DNA of 64,000 bases from JALYUS01 sp038231255 (GTDB lineage: Bacteria > Chloroflexota > Chloroflexia > Thermomicrobiales > JALYUS01), in the NCBI GenBank assembly GCA_038231255.1, contig JBBRLR010000002.1, forward strand, positions 1-64,000, given 5' to 3'. The first letter of the stretch is position 1. The number at the start of each line of letters is the position of its first letter. The notes under the pieces were generated by a model. The model made no database searches. It saw only the letters and a program-made list of their open reading frames with translations, and was not told the origin of the DNA. Below are positions 34,561 to 43,533 of the stretch, piece after piece. Both the position numbers and the translations under genes were made by a program.

Positions 34561-34616
34561 GGTAGCGTAGGCTTCAGCCTGCGTTTCTTTTCGCAGGATG
34601 GACAGCCTGCGCTACC
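34561..34616. repeat. Intergenic palindrome, family A copy 2
   Basis: An imperfect palindrome with GGTAGCG...GCCTGCG on the left and its complement on the right, ending GCGCTACC. It shares the GCCTGC core and G-G-T-x-G-C ends of the family. Confidence 0.65.
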
Positions 34617-34663
34617 AGATATGCGGGCTGATGAACGGTCGCAACTTAATCCGGTAAGTCGGT

Positions 34664-34714
34664 GGTGGCACGTTTTCAACCTGCCAGGCTCACAGGTTGA
34701 AAACCTGTGCCACC
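34664..34714. repeat. Intergenic palindrome, family A copy 3
   Basis: GGTGGCAC-GTTTTCAACCTG pairs with CAGGTTGAAAAC-CTGTGCCACC, two extra bases in the right arm. The core reads TTTTCAACCTG in place of TTTAGCCTG. Confidence 0.75.
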
Positions 34715-34758
34715 AAGCCATTACCCAGCAGGAGTGACGCAGCTTGCGAGAGAAACCC

Positions 34759-34825
34759 GGTGGTGGCGGGCTCCGGGTACCCTCTGGGTGGCATGCCTCT
34801 CTGTAGCAGGCTAAAGCCCGTCACC
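34759..34825. repeat. Intergenic palindrome, family A copy 4 (rearranged)
   Basis: The right half (GCCTCTCTGTAGCAGGCTAAAG onward) is nearly the same as copy 1 at 18538. The left half carries the outer arm GGTGGTGGCGGGCT and then an unrelated GGGTACCC stretch, so it looks rearranged. Together with copies 2 and 3 and the heptamers it fills this gene-free block. Confidence 0.65.
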
Positions 34826-34894
34826 AAGAAATTACCCCGACTCCTACCCAGTTAAGTTGCTAATATTCATTATCCTACGCTACCTAGTTGTTCG

Positions 34895-35878
34895 CTACGA
34901 CAATCGAACGGCTTGGCCGGTCATTGCGGATTCGTTCGCGGCCATGACGAGACGGTGGGTTTTCATCGCGTCGTCGTACGACTGGCGGATGCCGCTCGCG
35001 TCTCCGGTTACAATCGCGTGGAAGAAAGCGCGCGACAGGTTGCGCTCGCCATCACCGGACTGGCCAGGAAACTCCTCGCTGCCTTCCGGCGTCGTCCAGG
35101 TGCAGCCATTCCAGCCGAACTCCGCCTTGCCGCCTGCCGCGATGATCGCGAGGCCGGAACTGCTTTCGATGCCGGGCTTCAGGGCATACGTGCTGGCATA
35201 GCCGCAGACCGCGCCATTTGCCCATTGGACGGTGAGCGCGTAGCCGTCCCAGTTGTCCCAGTTCGGTTGCCCGTGCATGATTTGGTCGGTATAGCGGGCG
35301 TAGACCTCGATCGGTTCGGTCTGCATCACGTAGCGGCAGAGATCGAGGTAATGGATCCCCCACTCGACGACGTGCCCTCCACCCCATGACCGCTGCCAGT
35401 TGCCGAGGATGTCCGGCGCTTTGCGGTAATTCCAGATATGTGTGAGCGCGACCTTTTGCGCGGACAAGCGGTCGCGCATCGCGTCCGATCCCGCCGCGTA
35501 GCGGAGTTGATGGCAGATGTGGATCAGCCGCCCTGCCTTCGCCGCCGCCTCACCGATCTGATCGGCTTCCGCGATATCCAACGCGATGGGCTTTTCGAGG
35601 ACGACATGCGCCCCCCGTTCGAGTGCGGCGAGCGCTAATTCGCGGTGCAGTGGCGGCGGTGTCGTGATGTACACCACATCGGGCGATGCCGCGTCGAGCA
35701 TCGCCAGTGCATCCGTGTAGACCGTGGCGTGCGGCGCGTGCGCACCGACGAGCGCGCGGGCGCGCGCCTCATCCACATCCGCGATACCGACGATGCGCGC
35801 CTCCTGTTCGAGGTCCGCAACCGCCTCCGTGTGCGCCAGCCCGCGCCGTCCCGCACCGATGACTGCGACATTAAGCAT
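34895..35878 (-). CDS. Gfo/Idh/MocA family NAD(P)-dependent sugar oxidoreductase
   Basis: A 327-residue enzyme. The N-terminal Rossmann fold reads MLNVAVIGAGRRGLAHTEAV, followed by VVYITTPPPLHRELALAALERGAHVVLEKPIAL with the E-K-P catalytic lysine, and a C-terminal substrate domain with WGGGHVVEWGIHYLDLCRY, where the H-x-x-x-D pattern is typical. It oxidises or epimerises a sugar or inositol-like substrate. ATG 35878 is chosen for the GGAGGTAGGA right before it. It follows the IlvD-type gene across a palindromic repeat, so the three minus-strand genes may be one sugar-acid cassette. Confidence 0.85.
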   Translation of the reverse strand: MLNVAVIGAGRRGLAHTEAVADLEQEARIVGIADVDEARARALVGAHAPHATVYTDALAMLDAASPDVVYITTPPPLHRELALAALERGAHVVLEKPIALDIAEADQIGEAAAKAGRLIHICHQLRYAAGSDAMRDRLSAQKVALTHIWNYRKAPDILGNWQRSWGGGHVVEWGIHYLDLCRYVMQTEPIEVYARYTDQIMHGQPNWDNWDGYALTVQWANGAVCGYASTYALKPGIESSSGLAIIAAGGKAEFGWNGCTWTTPEGSEEFPGQSGDGERNLSRAFFHAIVTGDASGIRQSYDDAMKTHRLVMAANESAMTGQAVRLS

Positions 35879-35896
35879 TCCTACCTCCATGATGTA

Positions 35897-36036
35897 CCTC
35901 ACCCCCGGCCCCTTCCGTTCCTCGGCGTGGGAAGGGGTGACTCATTACGAGATCGGGATGTTCCACCGAATGCCATGATCTTGCAGAGGTTCCCCTCCCT
36001 TCCCACGCCGTGGGACGGAAGGGGTCGGGGGTCAGG
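35897..36036. repeat. Palindromic element, family B copy 1
   Basis: 140 bp. The ends CCTCACCCCCGG... and ...GGGGGTCAGG are inverted, with about 40-bp arms, and each arm is itself a hairpin (CCCCTTCC with GGAAGGGG). The right end covers the TGA stop of the IlvD-type gene. The left end stops 18 nt before the next gene's ATG. Confidence 0.85.
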
Positions 36037-37735
36037 TTTTCACACCCGCCCGCGCGAAATCGAAATCGCACCCTTCGTGCGCCTGGAGGACGTGATTGAG
36101 ATAGAGCCAGTGGTAGCCGCGCACATTTGACGGCACGGGACTTTTCCAGTCCTTCAGCCGCTCGCACATCTCATCGTCGGAGATCAGCACATTGAGCGTG
36201 CGCTCCGGCACATTGAGTTCGATGATGTCGCCGTCGTGCACCGCCGCGAGCGGCCCGCCCGCCGCCGCTTCCGGCGAGACATGCAGCACGGTCGTACCGA
36301 AAGCGGTGCCGCTCATGCGTGCGTCGGTGATCCGCACGATGTCGCGGATGCCGCGCCGGATCAACTTATTCGGCACGGCGACGCCACCGCCGGTCTCCGG
36401 CATACCCGGAAAGCCGAGCGGCCCCTGGTACCGCTGGATAATCACGGCGTTCGGGTCCATGTCGTATTCGTCGTCGTGCAGGGCGGCGTGCAGTTCGTCG
36501 TTCGAATTGAAAACGACCGCCGGGCCGCGATGGACGAGCAAATGCGCCGAGGCCGCCGTTTGCTTAATTACCGCGCCGAACGGGGCGAGATTGCCGTGCA
36601 GGATCGCCGTGCCGCCTTCCGCGTTCAAGGGATTGGAAAGCGGGCGGATGACGTCGTGATCGCGCGATCTGGCGGCATTAGCCAGGTTCTCGCCGATCGT
36701 CTTCGTGGTTACTGTCATACAGTCGCGGTGCAGGAGCGATTCGATCTCCTTCATCACGGCGGGCACGCCACCCGCCTCGAAGACCTCGTTCATCATGTAT
36801 TCGCCGGACGGCTTAACATTGACGATGAACGGCGTTGTCCGGCTGATATGATCGAAGACCGAGAGCGGCAAGTCAATGCCGAGTCGCCCCGCGTACGCGA
36901 CGAGATGGATCACCGCGTTCGTGCTGCCGCCAATCGCCATGCTGACGCGGATCGCGTTTTCGAGCGATTCGCGCGTGATGATGTCCGACGGTTTGATGCC
37001 GCGCTTGACGAGTTCGATGATCTGCCGCCCTGCCTCCTCCGACGTACGGTAGCGGCGCGCGTCCACCGCCGGAATGTTCGCGGAGCCGGTGAGGCAGAAG
37101 CCCATCGCCTCGGCCAGACTGGTCATCGTGCTCGCGGTGCCCATCACCTCGCAGTGGCCGACACTCCGCTTGTAGCCCGACTCGAACTCCATCATGTCCT
37201 CATCGGTGACTAGCCCGGCGCGCAGTTCGGCATCCATCTTCGTGTAATCCGTCGTGCCGACATCGCGGCCGCGGTAGCGCCCGGAGAGCGACGGCCCTCC
37301 CGTCACGAGGATCGCGGGCAGGTTCGCGCTCGCCGCGCCCATCACCATCGCAGGCGTCGTTTTGTCGCATGACGAGAGCAGCACGACGCCGTCGAGCGGC
37401 TGGGCGCGAATCATCTCCTCAACATCCATCGCCATCAGGTTGCGGAACATCATCGTCGTCGGCGACATGAAGGTCTCGCCGAGCGAGATGACCGGAAATT
37501 CGAGCGGCAGCCCGCCCGCCTGCCAGACGCCGCGCTTGACCGCCTCCGCGACATCGCGCAGGTGGTAGTTGCAGTTGTTCAGTTCGCTCCACGAATTGCA
37601 GATGCCGATGATCGGTCGCCCGTCCATGTCCGCACTCGTGTACCCCGCACCCATCAAAAAGGCGCGCGACACCGTGCGTCCCTTGCCATATTTCCCGAGC
37701 CAGCCACCACCGAGATTTGGGGGAGTTACTACCAT
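36032..37735 (-). CDS. IlvD/Edd-family dehydratase (sugar-acid or dihydroxy-acid dehydratase)
   Basis: A 567-residue Fe-S dehydratase. Cluster-binding cysteines are seen in IGICNSW, LLSSCDKTTPA and GHCEVMGTASTM, and the C-terminal half has GGTAILHGNLAPFGAVIK and TDARMSGTAFG. These are general IlvD/Edd marks. The gene sits beside a Gfo/Idh/MocA oxidoreductase and a DapA-like aldolase, not with branched-chain amino acid genes, so an aldonate (for example arabonate or galactonate) is a likelier substrate than dihydroxy-isovalerate. ATG 37735 has GAGGAGC before it. Its stop codon lies inside the family B repeat. Confidence 0.88.
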   Translation of the reverse strand: MVVTPPNLGGGWLGKYGKGRTVSRAFLMGAGYTSADMDGRPIIGICNSWSELNNCNYHLRDVAEAVKRGVWQAGGLPLEFPVISLGETFMSPTTMMFRNLMAMDVEEMIRAQPLDGVVLLSSCDKTTPAMVMGAASANLPAILVTGGPSLSGRYRGRDVGTTDYTKMDAELRAGLVTDEDMMEFESGYKRSVGHCEVMGTASTMTSLAEAMGFCLTGSANIPAVDARRYRTSEEAGRQIIELVKRGIKPSDIITRESLENAIRVSMAIGGSTNAVIHLVAYAGRLGIDLPLSVFDHISRTTPFIVNVKPSGEYMMNEVFEAGGVPAVMKEIESLLHRDCMTVTTKTIGENLANAARSRDHDVIRPLSNPLNAEGGTAILHGNLAPFGAVIKQTAASAHLLVHRGPAVVFNSNDELHAALHDDEYDMDPNAVIIQRYQGPLGFPGMPETGGGVAVPNKLIRRGIRDIVRITDARMSGTAFGTTVLHVSPEAAAGGPLAAVHDGDIIELNVPERTLNVLISDDEMCERLKDWKSPVPSNVRGYHWLYLNHVLQAHEGCDFDFARAGVKT

Positions 37736-37797
37736 GAGCTGCTCCTCGGATGGGCGCACGCCATGCGCCCCTACGTCCCCCTTTTCACGCCGGAGTG

Positions 37798-37820
37798 ACG
37801 GAAGGGAGACGGGGGTTAGG
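37798..37820. repeat. Half copy of a family B palindrome
   Basis: GACGGAAGGGAGACGGGGGTTAGG-type sequence matches the right end of the family B elements. It abuts the TGA stop of the DapA-like gene. The left end is degraded (37741-37797). Confidence 0.55.
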
Positions 37821-38729
37821 TCAAATCGAGAAGAGATCCGATACGTCGCGCAGGATTTCGTCGAGTTCCTTGTGGTCGTACTCGTCGAGGCCGGAGTCGC
37901 GGCGGGAGCGCAAGGTGGTGTTCGCGATCACGCCGCGCCGCTTCAGGACTTCCTTGTAGACGATTGGCCCAAATGCCGCTTCCATGTTCAGGAGTGGGAG
38001 GAGGCGATTGAAGGTGCGGCGGGCCTTGTCGAGATTCCCCGCGTCGAGCGCGTTCCAGATCGTGACGTGGACATCGGTGGTTTGGCAGGCCGGCATCGTG
38101 CCGCAGGCGCCGCGCCGGAACTCGTCCATCAGATAACGACCGCCGATGCCGCCCATGATTCCCTCGCAGGCGTCGCCCGCTGTCGCCAGCACGGTCGTCA
38201 TCAGGTGGCCTGCATTCGCCGTCTCCTCCTTGAGGTAGGAGACGTTGTCAATCTCGGTCATCAGGCGCGTCATCTGGTGCGCGGTCATGATCGTGCCGGC
38301 GGGGCCGCCCCAGTTCTGGATGAAAACGGGTAGGTCGTCCGCCGCGTCCGCCACGGCCTGATAAAAGGCGAAGACGGATTCCGGGTCGACGAGGCGGACG
38401 CCGTACGGTGGCATCGCGATTACCGCATCCGCGCCGGTCTGACGGGCGTACTTGGTGAACATCACCGACGCCTGCGTGCTGACGCCCGAAACGCCGACGA
38501 CGACTGGCACGCGCTTCGCCGTCGTTTCCACGACGAGCCGCGTGACGCGCTTACGCTCGTCGTCGAGCAGCGTCGGCGATTCGCTCGCATTGACGGGCGC
38601 GACGATACCGTGCGCGCCCGCCCGGACGCACCAATCCACCTCGTTCTTCAGCGAATCTTCGTCAATGTTGCCGTGCCGGTCGAACGGTGTGACGGGGATC
38701 GTGAAGACGCCGCGAAACCTTTGTGCCAT
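37821..38729 (-). CDS. DapA-superfamily aldolase (class I, KDG/keto-acid type), atypical
   Basis: A 302-residue (beta/alpha)8 aldolase. The Schiff-base lysine is K167 in SYLKEET. The carboxylate-binding loop reads APVNASES rather than the usual G-T-T-G-E. The general-base Tyr of the superfamily, normally in a Y-N-x-P segment, is Gln138 here (VFIQNWGGP). It may therefore be a distinct aldolase or lyase, most likely cleaving the keto-deoxy-acid formed by the neighbouring dehydratase. ATG 38729 has AAGGAG upstream. It is the first gene of the minus-strand cassette. Confidence 0.78.
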   Translation of the reverse strand: MAQRFRGVFTIPVTPFDRHGNIDEDSLKNEVDWCVRAGAHGIVAPVNASESPTLLDDERKRVTRLVVETTAKRVPVVVGVSGVSTQASVMFTKYARQTGADAVIAMPPYGVRLVDPESVFAFYQAVADAADDLPVFIQNWGGPAGTIMTAHQMTRLMTEIDNVSYLKEETANAGHLMTTVLATAGDACEGIMGGIGGRYLMDEFRRGACGTMPACQTTDVHVTIWNALDAGNLDKARRTFNRLLPLLNMEAAFGPIVYKEVLKRRGVIANTTLRSRRDSGLDEYDHKELDEILRDVSDLFSI

Positions 38730-38876
38730 AACTTCGCTCCTTCGTGGCGAAAAGGACTGAGAGGTCCTGTCCCTCATTTTGCTAACGTAGCGCGCACAGA
38801 ATCAAGTTGTCGGCAGTGTATCATGGTGCCCGGTGCGATACTCGTTGCGTAAAGATGATGCGCGTAAGGCAGTGCT

Positions 38877-39545
38877 ATGCAACGCGAGCCAGGTGCCGAT
38901 TCTCTCAGTCCTTCCCCTGTCGTTAGGCCTCGTCTCCAGCGGCTATTCATCGCGCTCGAAACGAACGAGGCGGTGCAGCGGGCGGTGGCGGAGGTGCAGC
39001 AGACGCTTCAGCGGCGGGGCGGGGACCCTCAAGGCAGCATGCCGGTGCGCTGGATGCGACCAGCGCAGGTGCATCTGACGTTGCAATTTCTCGGTAATGT
39101 CGTTACCGCCCATATTCCTTCCCTGATCGCGGCGGTTGCTCCAGCCGTCGCACGCCATAACGCGCTGTTCCTGCGCACCGACGCGGTCGGTGCATTCCCG
39201 TCGGTGCAGTCGCCGCGCGTGCTCTGGTTGGGGTTGCGGGGTGGGGATGACAAATTGCTCTCCTTGCAGCGGTCGGTCGCGGATGCGGTGCGCACGGTCG
39301 AGGGGGTGGTCGCGGATCGAAAGCCGTTCCAGCCGCACCTGACCCTCGGGCGGGTCGAGCGGGCACATCGCGACGTGCCGGGTATCACGGTCGTGGCGGA
39401 AGCGCTTCGTCGCCCCGTCGCCGTTCCGCCCGCCGCGTGGCCGGTGGAACAGGTGGCGCTGATCCGCAGCATTCTCGGCGCGGGCGGTTCGCGGTATACT
39501 GTGATCGAGCGGTTTCCGCTCCGACACGGGGAGCAGGCGCGATGA
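38877..39545 (+). CDS. thpR: RNA 2',3'-cyclic phosphodiesterase / 2'-5' RNA ligase family protein
   Basis: A 222-residue protein with the two H-x-T/S-x motifs of the 2H phosphoesterase fold: HLTLQFLGN and HLTLGRVER. RLFIALETNE opens the fold. Members open 2',3'-cyclic phosphates on RNA or join 2'-5' ends; the native substrate is often unknown. The N-terminus before RLFIAL is about 20 residues and unstructured. It stands 110 nt before prfA. Confidence 0.88.
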   Translation: MQREPGADSLSPSPVVRPRLQRLFIALETNEAVQRAVAEVQQTLQRRGGDPQGSMPVRWMRPAQVHLTLQFLGNVVTAHIPSLIAAVAPAVARHNALFLRTDAVGAFPSVQSPRVLWLGLRGGDDKLLSLQRSVADAVRTVEGVVADRKPFQPHLTLGRVERAHRDVPGITVVAEALRRPVAVPPAAWPVEQVALIRSILGAGGSRYTVIERFPLRHGEQAR

Positions 39546-39656
39546 AGGTGATTCAGAAAGTCCAGAACGGTTGGCGTGACATCCCCGCGCATGGGTAGCG
39601 ACCGGGGAAGCATTCGGCACGCCGACGTGTTCTATCTATTGGAGGACTGAATTACC

Positions 39657-40742
39657 ATGCAAATGTTCGATACCCTCGCCGACATCGAGCGGCGCTATCT
39701 CACGATTGAAGATGAAATGGGCCAGCCGGAGGTCGTCACCGATCACCTCCGGCTGACCGCGCTCGGGCGCGAGCGAGCCGAGATGGAAGAAACCGTCGTG
39801 GCATACCGGCGGCTGCGCGATCTGAACGACGAGATCGGCGCGACCACGGAAATGGCGGACGAGGAGCAGGAGCCGGAACTGCGCGCGCTCGCCCGCGAAG
39901 AACTCGACACGTTGACTCAGGAGCGCGACACGCTGATGGCGACGATCCGCCAGATGCTCGTCCCGCGCGACCCCGATGACGAGCGGAACGTGATCGTGGA
40001 AATCCGTGCCGGCACGGGCGGAGAGGAAGCGGCGCTCTTCGCGGCGGAACTCTACCGGATGTACACGAAATACGCGGAGCGGCAGCGCTGGAAGGTCGAG
40101 CTGATTGACCTCAGCGAAACCGGCATCGGCGGCATGAAGGAGGCAGTCTTCGAGGTCAACGGCAAGGGCGCGTACGCCCACCTGCGCTGGGAAAGCGGCG
40201 TCCATCGCGTCCAGCGCGTCCCGGCGACCGAATCCGGTGGCCGCATCCACACCTCGACGGCGACGGTGATCGTCATGCCGGAGGTCGAGGACGTGGATAT
40301 TCAGATCAATGATGCGGACTTGAAGATCGATGTGTATCGTTCGTCCGGCAACGGCGGCCAGAGCGTCAACACGACGGACAGCGCCGTGCGCATCACCCAC
40401 CTGCCGACGGGCTTGGTCGTCACCTGTCAGGATGAAAAGAGCCAGTTGAAGAATCGCATCAAGGCGCTCGCTGTCCTTCGCGCGCGGCTGTATGACATGG
40501 AGTTGCAGAAGCAGCAGCAAGCACTCTCCGCCGAGCGCAAATCGCAGATCGGCACGGGCGACCGCAGCGAGAAGATTCGCACGTATAACTTCCCGCAGGA
40601 TCGCGTGACTGACCACCGGATCGGCATGAACCGCTCCAACCTGCCCGGTGTCCTTAATGGGGACATCGAACCGCTGATCGCGGAACTGCGCGCCGCCGAT
40701 CAGGCGGATCGGCTCGCGGCAGCAGGTTTGGCTGCCGATTAG
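39657..40742 (+). CDS. prfA: Peptide chain release factor 1
   Basis: A 361-residue RF1. The PxT anticodon-like tripeptide is P-A-T in RVPATESGGRIHTSTATV, which marks RF1 (UAA/UAG) rather than RF2. The catalytic GGQ is in SSGNGGQSVNTTDSAVRITH, where the usual GAGGQHVN reads GNGGQSVN, a modest change. GGAGG lies upstream of ATG 39657. The methyltransferase that modifies the GGQ glutamine, prmC, follows by 1 nt. Confidence 0.95.
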   Translation: MQMFDTLADIERRYLTIEDEMGQPEVVTDHLRLTALGRERAEMEETVVAYRRLRDLNDEIGATTEMADEEQEPELRALAREELDTLTQERDTLMATIRQMLVPRDPDDERNVIVEIRAGTGGEEAALFAAELYRMYTKYAERQRWKVELIDLSETGIGGMKEAVFEVNGKGAYAHLRWESGVHRVQRVPATESGGRIHTSTATVIVMPEVEDVDIQINDADLKIDVYRSSGNGGQSVNTTDSAVRITHLPTGLVVTCQDEKSQLKNRIKALAVLRARLYDMELQKQQQALSAERKSQIGTGDRSEKIRTYNFPQDRVTDHRIGMNRSNLPGVLNGDIEPLIAELRAADQADRLAAAGLAAD

Positions 40743-40743
40743 C

Positions 40744-41598
40744 GTGGCTGAACCGCGTCTCAGTGATCTCTTGGCGCGTTGCGCGATGCGATTGCGGCAG
40801 GGCGGGATCGAAACGCCGGAACTCGACGCGGCGCTCCTGCTCGGTCATCTCCTCGGGTTTGGCCGGGCGGCGCTCTACACTCGGTTGCTCGATCCCGCAC
40901 CGCCGGACGTGGCACCCGCCTTCGATGCCTTGATCGAACGGCGGCTGCGTCTTGAGTCGGTCGCGTACCTGATCGGCAAAAAAGAGTTCATGGGTCTGCC
41001 GTTCGCGGTGAACCCTGCGGTTCTCGTCCCGCGCCCAGAGACCGAACTGCTGGTCGAGTGGGCACAGCGATGGCTCGATGCGCATCCTCGACCGGCCCGC
41101 GTCGTTGACATCGGGACGGGGAGTGGCGCGATTGCGGTCGCGTTGGCGTCCACCCGGTCGCAGGCGCACATTTTCGCATCCGACGTATCCCTGAAAGCAT
41201 TGTTCGTTGCTCGGTCAAACGCCCAGCGCAACGACGTTGCAGAACGAGTTGCTTTCGTCTGCGGCGACCTTGCGTCGTGGCTCGGCCAGCCAGTCGAAAT
41301 AATCCTGGCCAACTTGCCGTACCTCACCGACGCACAAACCGACGCGCCGGATATCAGCATGGAGCCTCGCGATGCGCTCGTCGGTGGGGGAGGCGACGGG
41401 TTCGATCGCTATCGCATATTGATTCCGCAGGTGCCAACGCGGCTCGTTGCTGGTGGCGCATTCGCGTTCGAGATTGACCCATCGCAAGCGACGATTGCGC
41501 GCGCGCTTTGTGAGGCGACCTTCGCGTTGGCGTCCGTCGCCGCTCATCCCGATTTGGCCGGACTGCCCCGCTTCGTGACCGTCGAAACCTTGTCGTGA
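40744..41598 (+). CDS. prmC: Release factor glutamine N5-methyltransferase
   Basis: A 284-residue SAM enzyme that methylates the glutamine of GGQ in release factors. The SAM-binding motif VVDIGTGSGAIAVALA is followed by the substrate glutamine pocket, usually N-P-P-Y and here N-L-P-Y in ILANLPYLTD. The N-terminal helical domain is complete. The gene starts at GTG 40744, one base after the prfA stop, and a terminator hairpin closes the pair. Confidence 0.92.
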   Translation: MAEPRLSDLLARCAMRLRQGGIETPELDAALLLGHLLGFGRAALYTRLLDPAPPDVAPAFDALIERRLRLESVAYLIGKKEFMGLPFAVNPAVLVPRPETELLVEWAQRWLDAHPRPARVVDIGTGSGAIAVALASTRSQAHIFASDVSLKALFVARSNAQRNDVAERVAFVCGDLASWLGQPVEIILANLPYLTDAQTDAPDISMEPRDALVGGGGDGFDRYRILIPQVPTRLVAGGAFAFEIDPSQATIARALCEATFALASVAAHPDLAGLPRFVTVETLS

Positions 41599-41604
41599 TG
41601 GTCG

Positions 41605-41632
41605 GGGACGTAGGTTCATCAACCTACGTCCC
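41605..41632 (+). terminator. Terminator after prfA-prmC
   Basis: Perfect 12-bp stem GGGACGTAGGTT with AACCTACGTCCC, loop CATC, followed by AGTTTCTT. It begins 7 nt after the prmC stop. Its loop flank GGTTCATCA is shared with the 48270 repeat. Confidence 0.75.
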
Positions 41633-41744
41633 AGTTTCTTCGCATTGTAGAGACTCACCCTCTCAATACTGTTCGCGACGTTCGCCTCCCGCGTGTTATG
41701 CTATCCGCAACGAGAATGGTACTGGTTGAACCGGGGAGGGACGG

Positions 41745-42794
41745 ATGGGGCGAACATTTACGCGGTTGCTGGTGACGGGTGGGGCGGGCTTTATTGGCAG
41801 CAATTTCGTGCGCCGCACGCTCGCGCAGCGATCCTACGAAATTGTCGTCCTCGATAAACTGACCTACGCGGGGAACCTCGCGAATCTGCGCGCGGTCGAA
41901 TCCGATCCCCGTTACACCTTTGTGCAGGGCGATATTGCCGACCCCGCTGTCGTGCGCGAGGCGATGCGCGGCTGCGATGGCGTGCTGAACTTCGCCGCCG
42001 AATCGCACGTGGATCGCTCGATCATGGACGGCAGCAACTTCGCGCAGACGCAGGTCGTCGGCACGCTGACGCTGCTCGAAGCGGCACGGCAAGAAGGCGT
42101 GGGATGCTATCTCCAAGTTAGCACCGACGAAGTCTACGGCCACGTCGAAGACGGCGTTTCCCGCGAGGATGACGCACCCGCGCCGCGCTCGCCGTACAGC
42201 GCAACCAAGGCAGGAGCCGATCTGGTCGTCAACTCGTACCACATCACACATGGCCTGACGACTGTCATCACGCGCGGCTCAAATACCTACGGGCCGTATC
42301 AGTACCCGGAAAAATTGCTGCCTGTCGCGATCACGAATGCGCTCGACGGTCGGACGATTCCGGTCTACGGCGACGGGTTGCAGGTGCGTGACTGGCTGCA
42401 TGTGGACGACCATTGCGACGGCATTGATCGCGCGTTGCATGAGGGTGTGCCCGGCGAGGCGTACAACATCGGCGCGGAGCACGAGGGTTTGGGGCACGGG
42501 CGTACGAACCTCGACGTGCTCCGCGCGCTGCTGGACATACTCGGGAAGCCGCACGAGATGCTCCAGTTCGTCGGCGACCGCCCCGGCCACGACCGGCGGT
42601 ACGCCCTCGGCTGCGAGAAACTGCGCGCGCTCGGCTGGCAGACGGAATTGCCCTTCCCGGTCGGTCTCGAACGGACGGTACGGTGGTACGCGGAGAACCG
42701 CGATTGGTGGGAGCCGCTGAAACAGGATGCCGGATACGTCGCCTACTACAATCGAAACTACGGCGACCGCGAAAAGCTCGCCGCCGCCCGCTAG
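41745..42794 (+). CDS. rfbB: dTDP-glucose 4,6-dehydratase
   Basis: A 349-residue extended SDR. VTGGAGFIGSNFVRR is the NAD site. AAESHVDRSI, STDEVYG with the active D-E pair and YSATKAGAD as the Y-x-x-x-K catalytic motif follow, with NTYGPYQYPEKLLPVAI closing the family signature. It converts dTDP-glucose to the 4-keto-6-deoxy intermediate for deoxysugars such as rhamnose. The other rfb genes are not nearby. GGGGAGGGACGG precedes ATG 41745. Its 3' end overlaps the next gene by about 68 nt if that gene uses its first ATG. Confidence 0.93.
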   Translation: MGRTFTRLLVTGGAGFIGSNFVRRTLAQRSYEIVVLDKLTYAGNLANLRAVESDPRYTFVQGDIADPAVVREAMRGCDGVLNFAAESHVDRSIMDGSNFAQTQVVGTLTLLEAARQEGVGCYLQVSTDEVYGHVEDGVSREDDAPAPRSPYSATKAGADLVVNSYHITHGLTTVITRGSNTYGPYQYPEKLLPVAITNALDGRTIPVYGDGLQVRDWLHVDDHCDGIDRALHEGVPGEAYNIGAEHEGLGHGRTNLDVLRALLDILGKPHEMLQFVGDRPGHDRRYALGCEKLRALGWQTELPFPVGLERTVRWYAENRDWWEPLKQDAGYVAYYNRNYGDREKLAAAR

Positions 42795-43533
42795 TCCAGC
42801 GACCGGATTCCTGCGGGCAGATCTCGCCGCCGCGAAGACGAGCCACTATGCGGCCCGCGAGAGCGGCGACACCGTCGAACTCGTCGAGCGGCCGGATGGC
42901 GGCTTCACCCTCGTGCTGGTGGATGGTCAGGGGCACGGCTTCCCGGCGAAAATGCTCTCGCTGCAACTGACCTCCAAAGCGGTCGCGTTGATCAAGGAGG
43001 GTGTGCGGGATGGGGCGGTCGCGCGGGCCGTCCACGATTATCTGCACGCCTATCGCGGCGGGCGCGTTTCCGCAACGCTCGATTTGCTGACGCTCGATCT
43101 CGGGACGAACAGTGTCCTCGTCGCGCGGAATGCGGATGTGCCGGGTGCGGTCTGCCGCAACGGGGCATGGGAACTGCTGCCGACCGTTTCTGGGCCGATC
43201 GGTATTCGCCGCCACGCGCGCCCGGCGATTGACCATTTTGATCTTGCGCTCGGGCTTCAGGTCGTGCTCTTCACGGACGGTGTCGCCCACGCGGGGGAGC
43301 GGTACGGCGCGCCACTCGATGTGCAGGCAGTGTTGTCGGCGCGCCCGACCGATACGGCAACGGCGCAGGTCGTCGCGGACGCCCTGCTCAACGCAGCGAT
43401 CGCGGCGGATCGCGGCCTGCCGAATGACGACATGACCGTGATCGCACTGACGATCACCGCGCGGGAGGAACGCGCCATGACGCGCCAGATGACCGCCAAT
43501 GTCCCGCTCGTTCAGCGACGCCGCGATGGCTGA
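42727..43533 (+). CDS. SpoIIE/PP2C-like serine-threonine phosphatase
   Basis: A 268-residue protein with a SpoIIE-type domain from about residue 28: AAKTSHYAARESGDTVELVERPDGG, VLVDGQGHGFPAK (metal-binding D-G), ATLDLLTLDL, LFTDGVAHAGERYGA and PNDDMTVIAL, the two acidic metal motifs of the fold. Such phosphatases often act on anti-anti-sigma or partner-switch proteins; none is seen nearby. The first 28 residues, rich in Thr, Ser and Pro, lie inside the rfbB coding region; the only other in-frame start near the domain is a CTG. The P-loop gene follows with an 8-nt overlap. Confidence 0.82.
   Translation: MPDTSPTTIETTATAKSSPPPASPATGFLRADLAAAKTSHYAARESGDTVELVERPDGGFTLVLVDGQGHGFPAKMLSLQLTSKAVALIKEGVRDGAVARAVHDYLHAYRGGRVSATLDLLTLDLGTNSVLVARNADVPGAVCRNGAWELLPTVSGPIGIRRHARPAIDHFDLALGLQVVLFTDGVAHAGERYGAPLDVQAVLSARPTDTATAQVVADALLNAAIAADRGLPNDDMTVIALTITAREERAMTRQMTANVPLVQRRRDG

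Noticed and set aside
34449..34894. CRISPR array in the repeat-rich block
   Set aside because: The repeats are palindromes of different length and sequence without regular spacers, and no cas genes are present.
39542..39598. An 18-codon frame (MKVIQKVQ...) overlapping the thpR stop
   Set aside because: It is coupled by position to thpR, but is too short to support and has no known counterpart.
40744..41598. N-L-P-Y in place of N-P-P-Y in PrmC as a sign of altered function
   Set aside because: The second position of this motif varies in the wider family, and the link to prfA argues for normal function.
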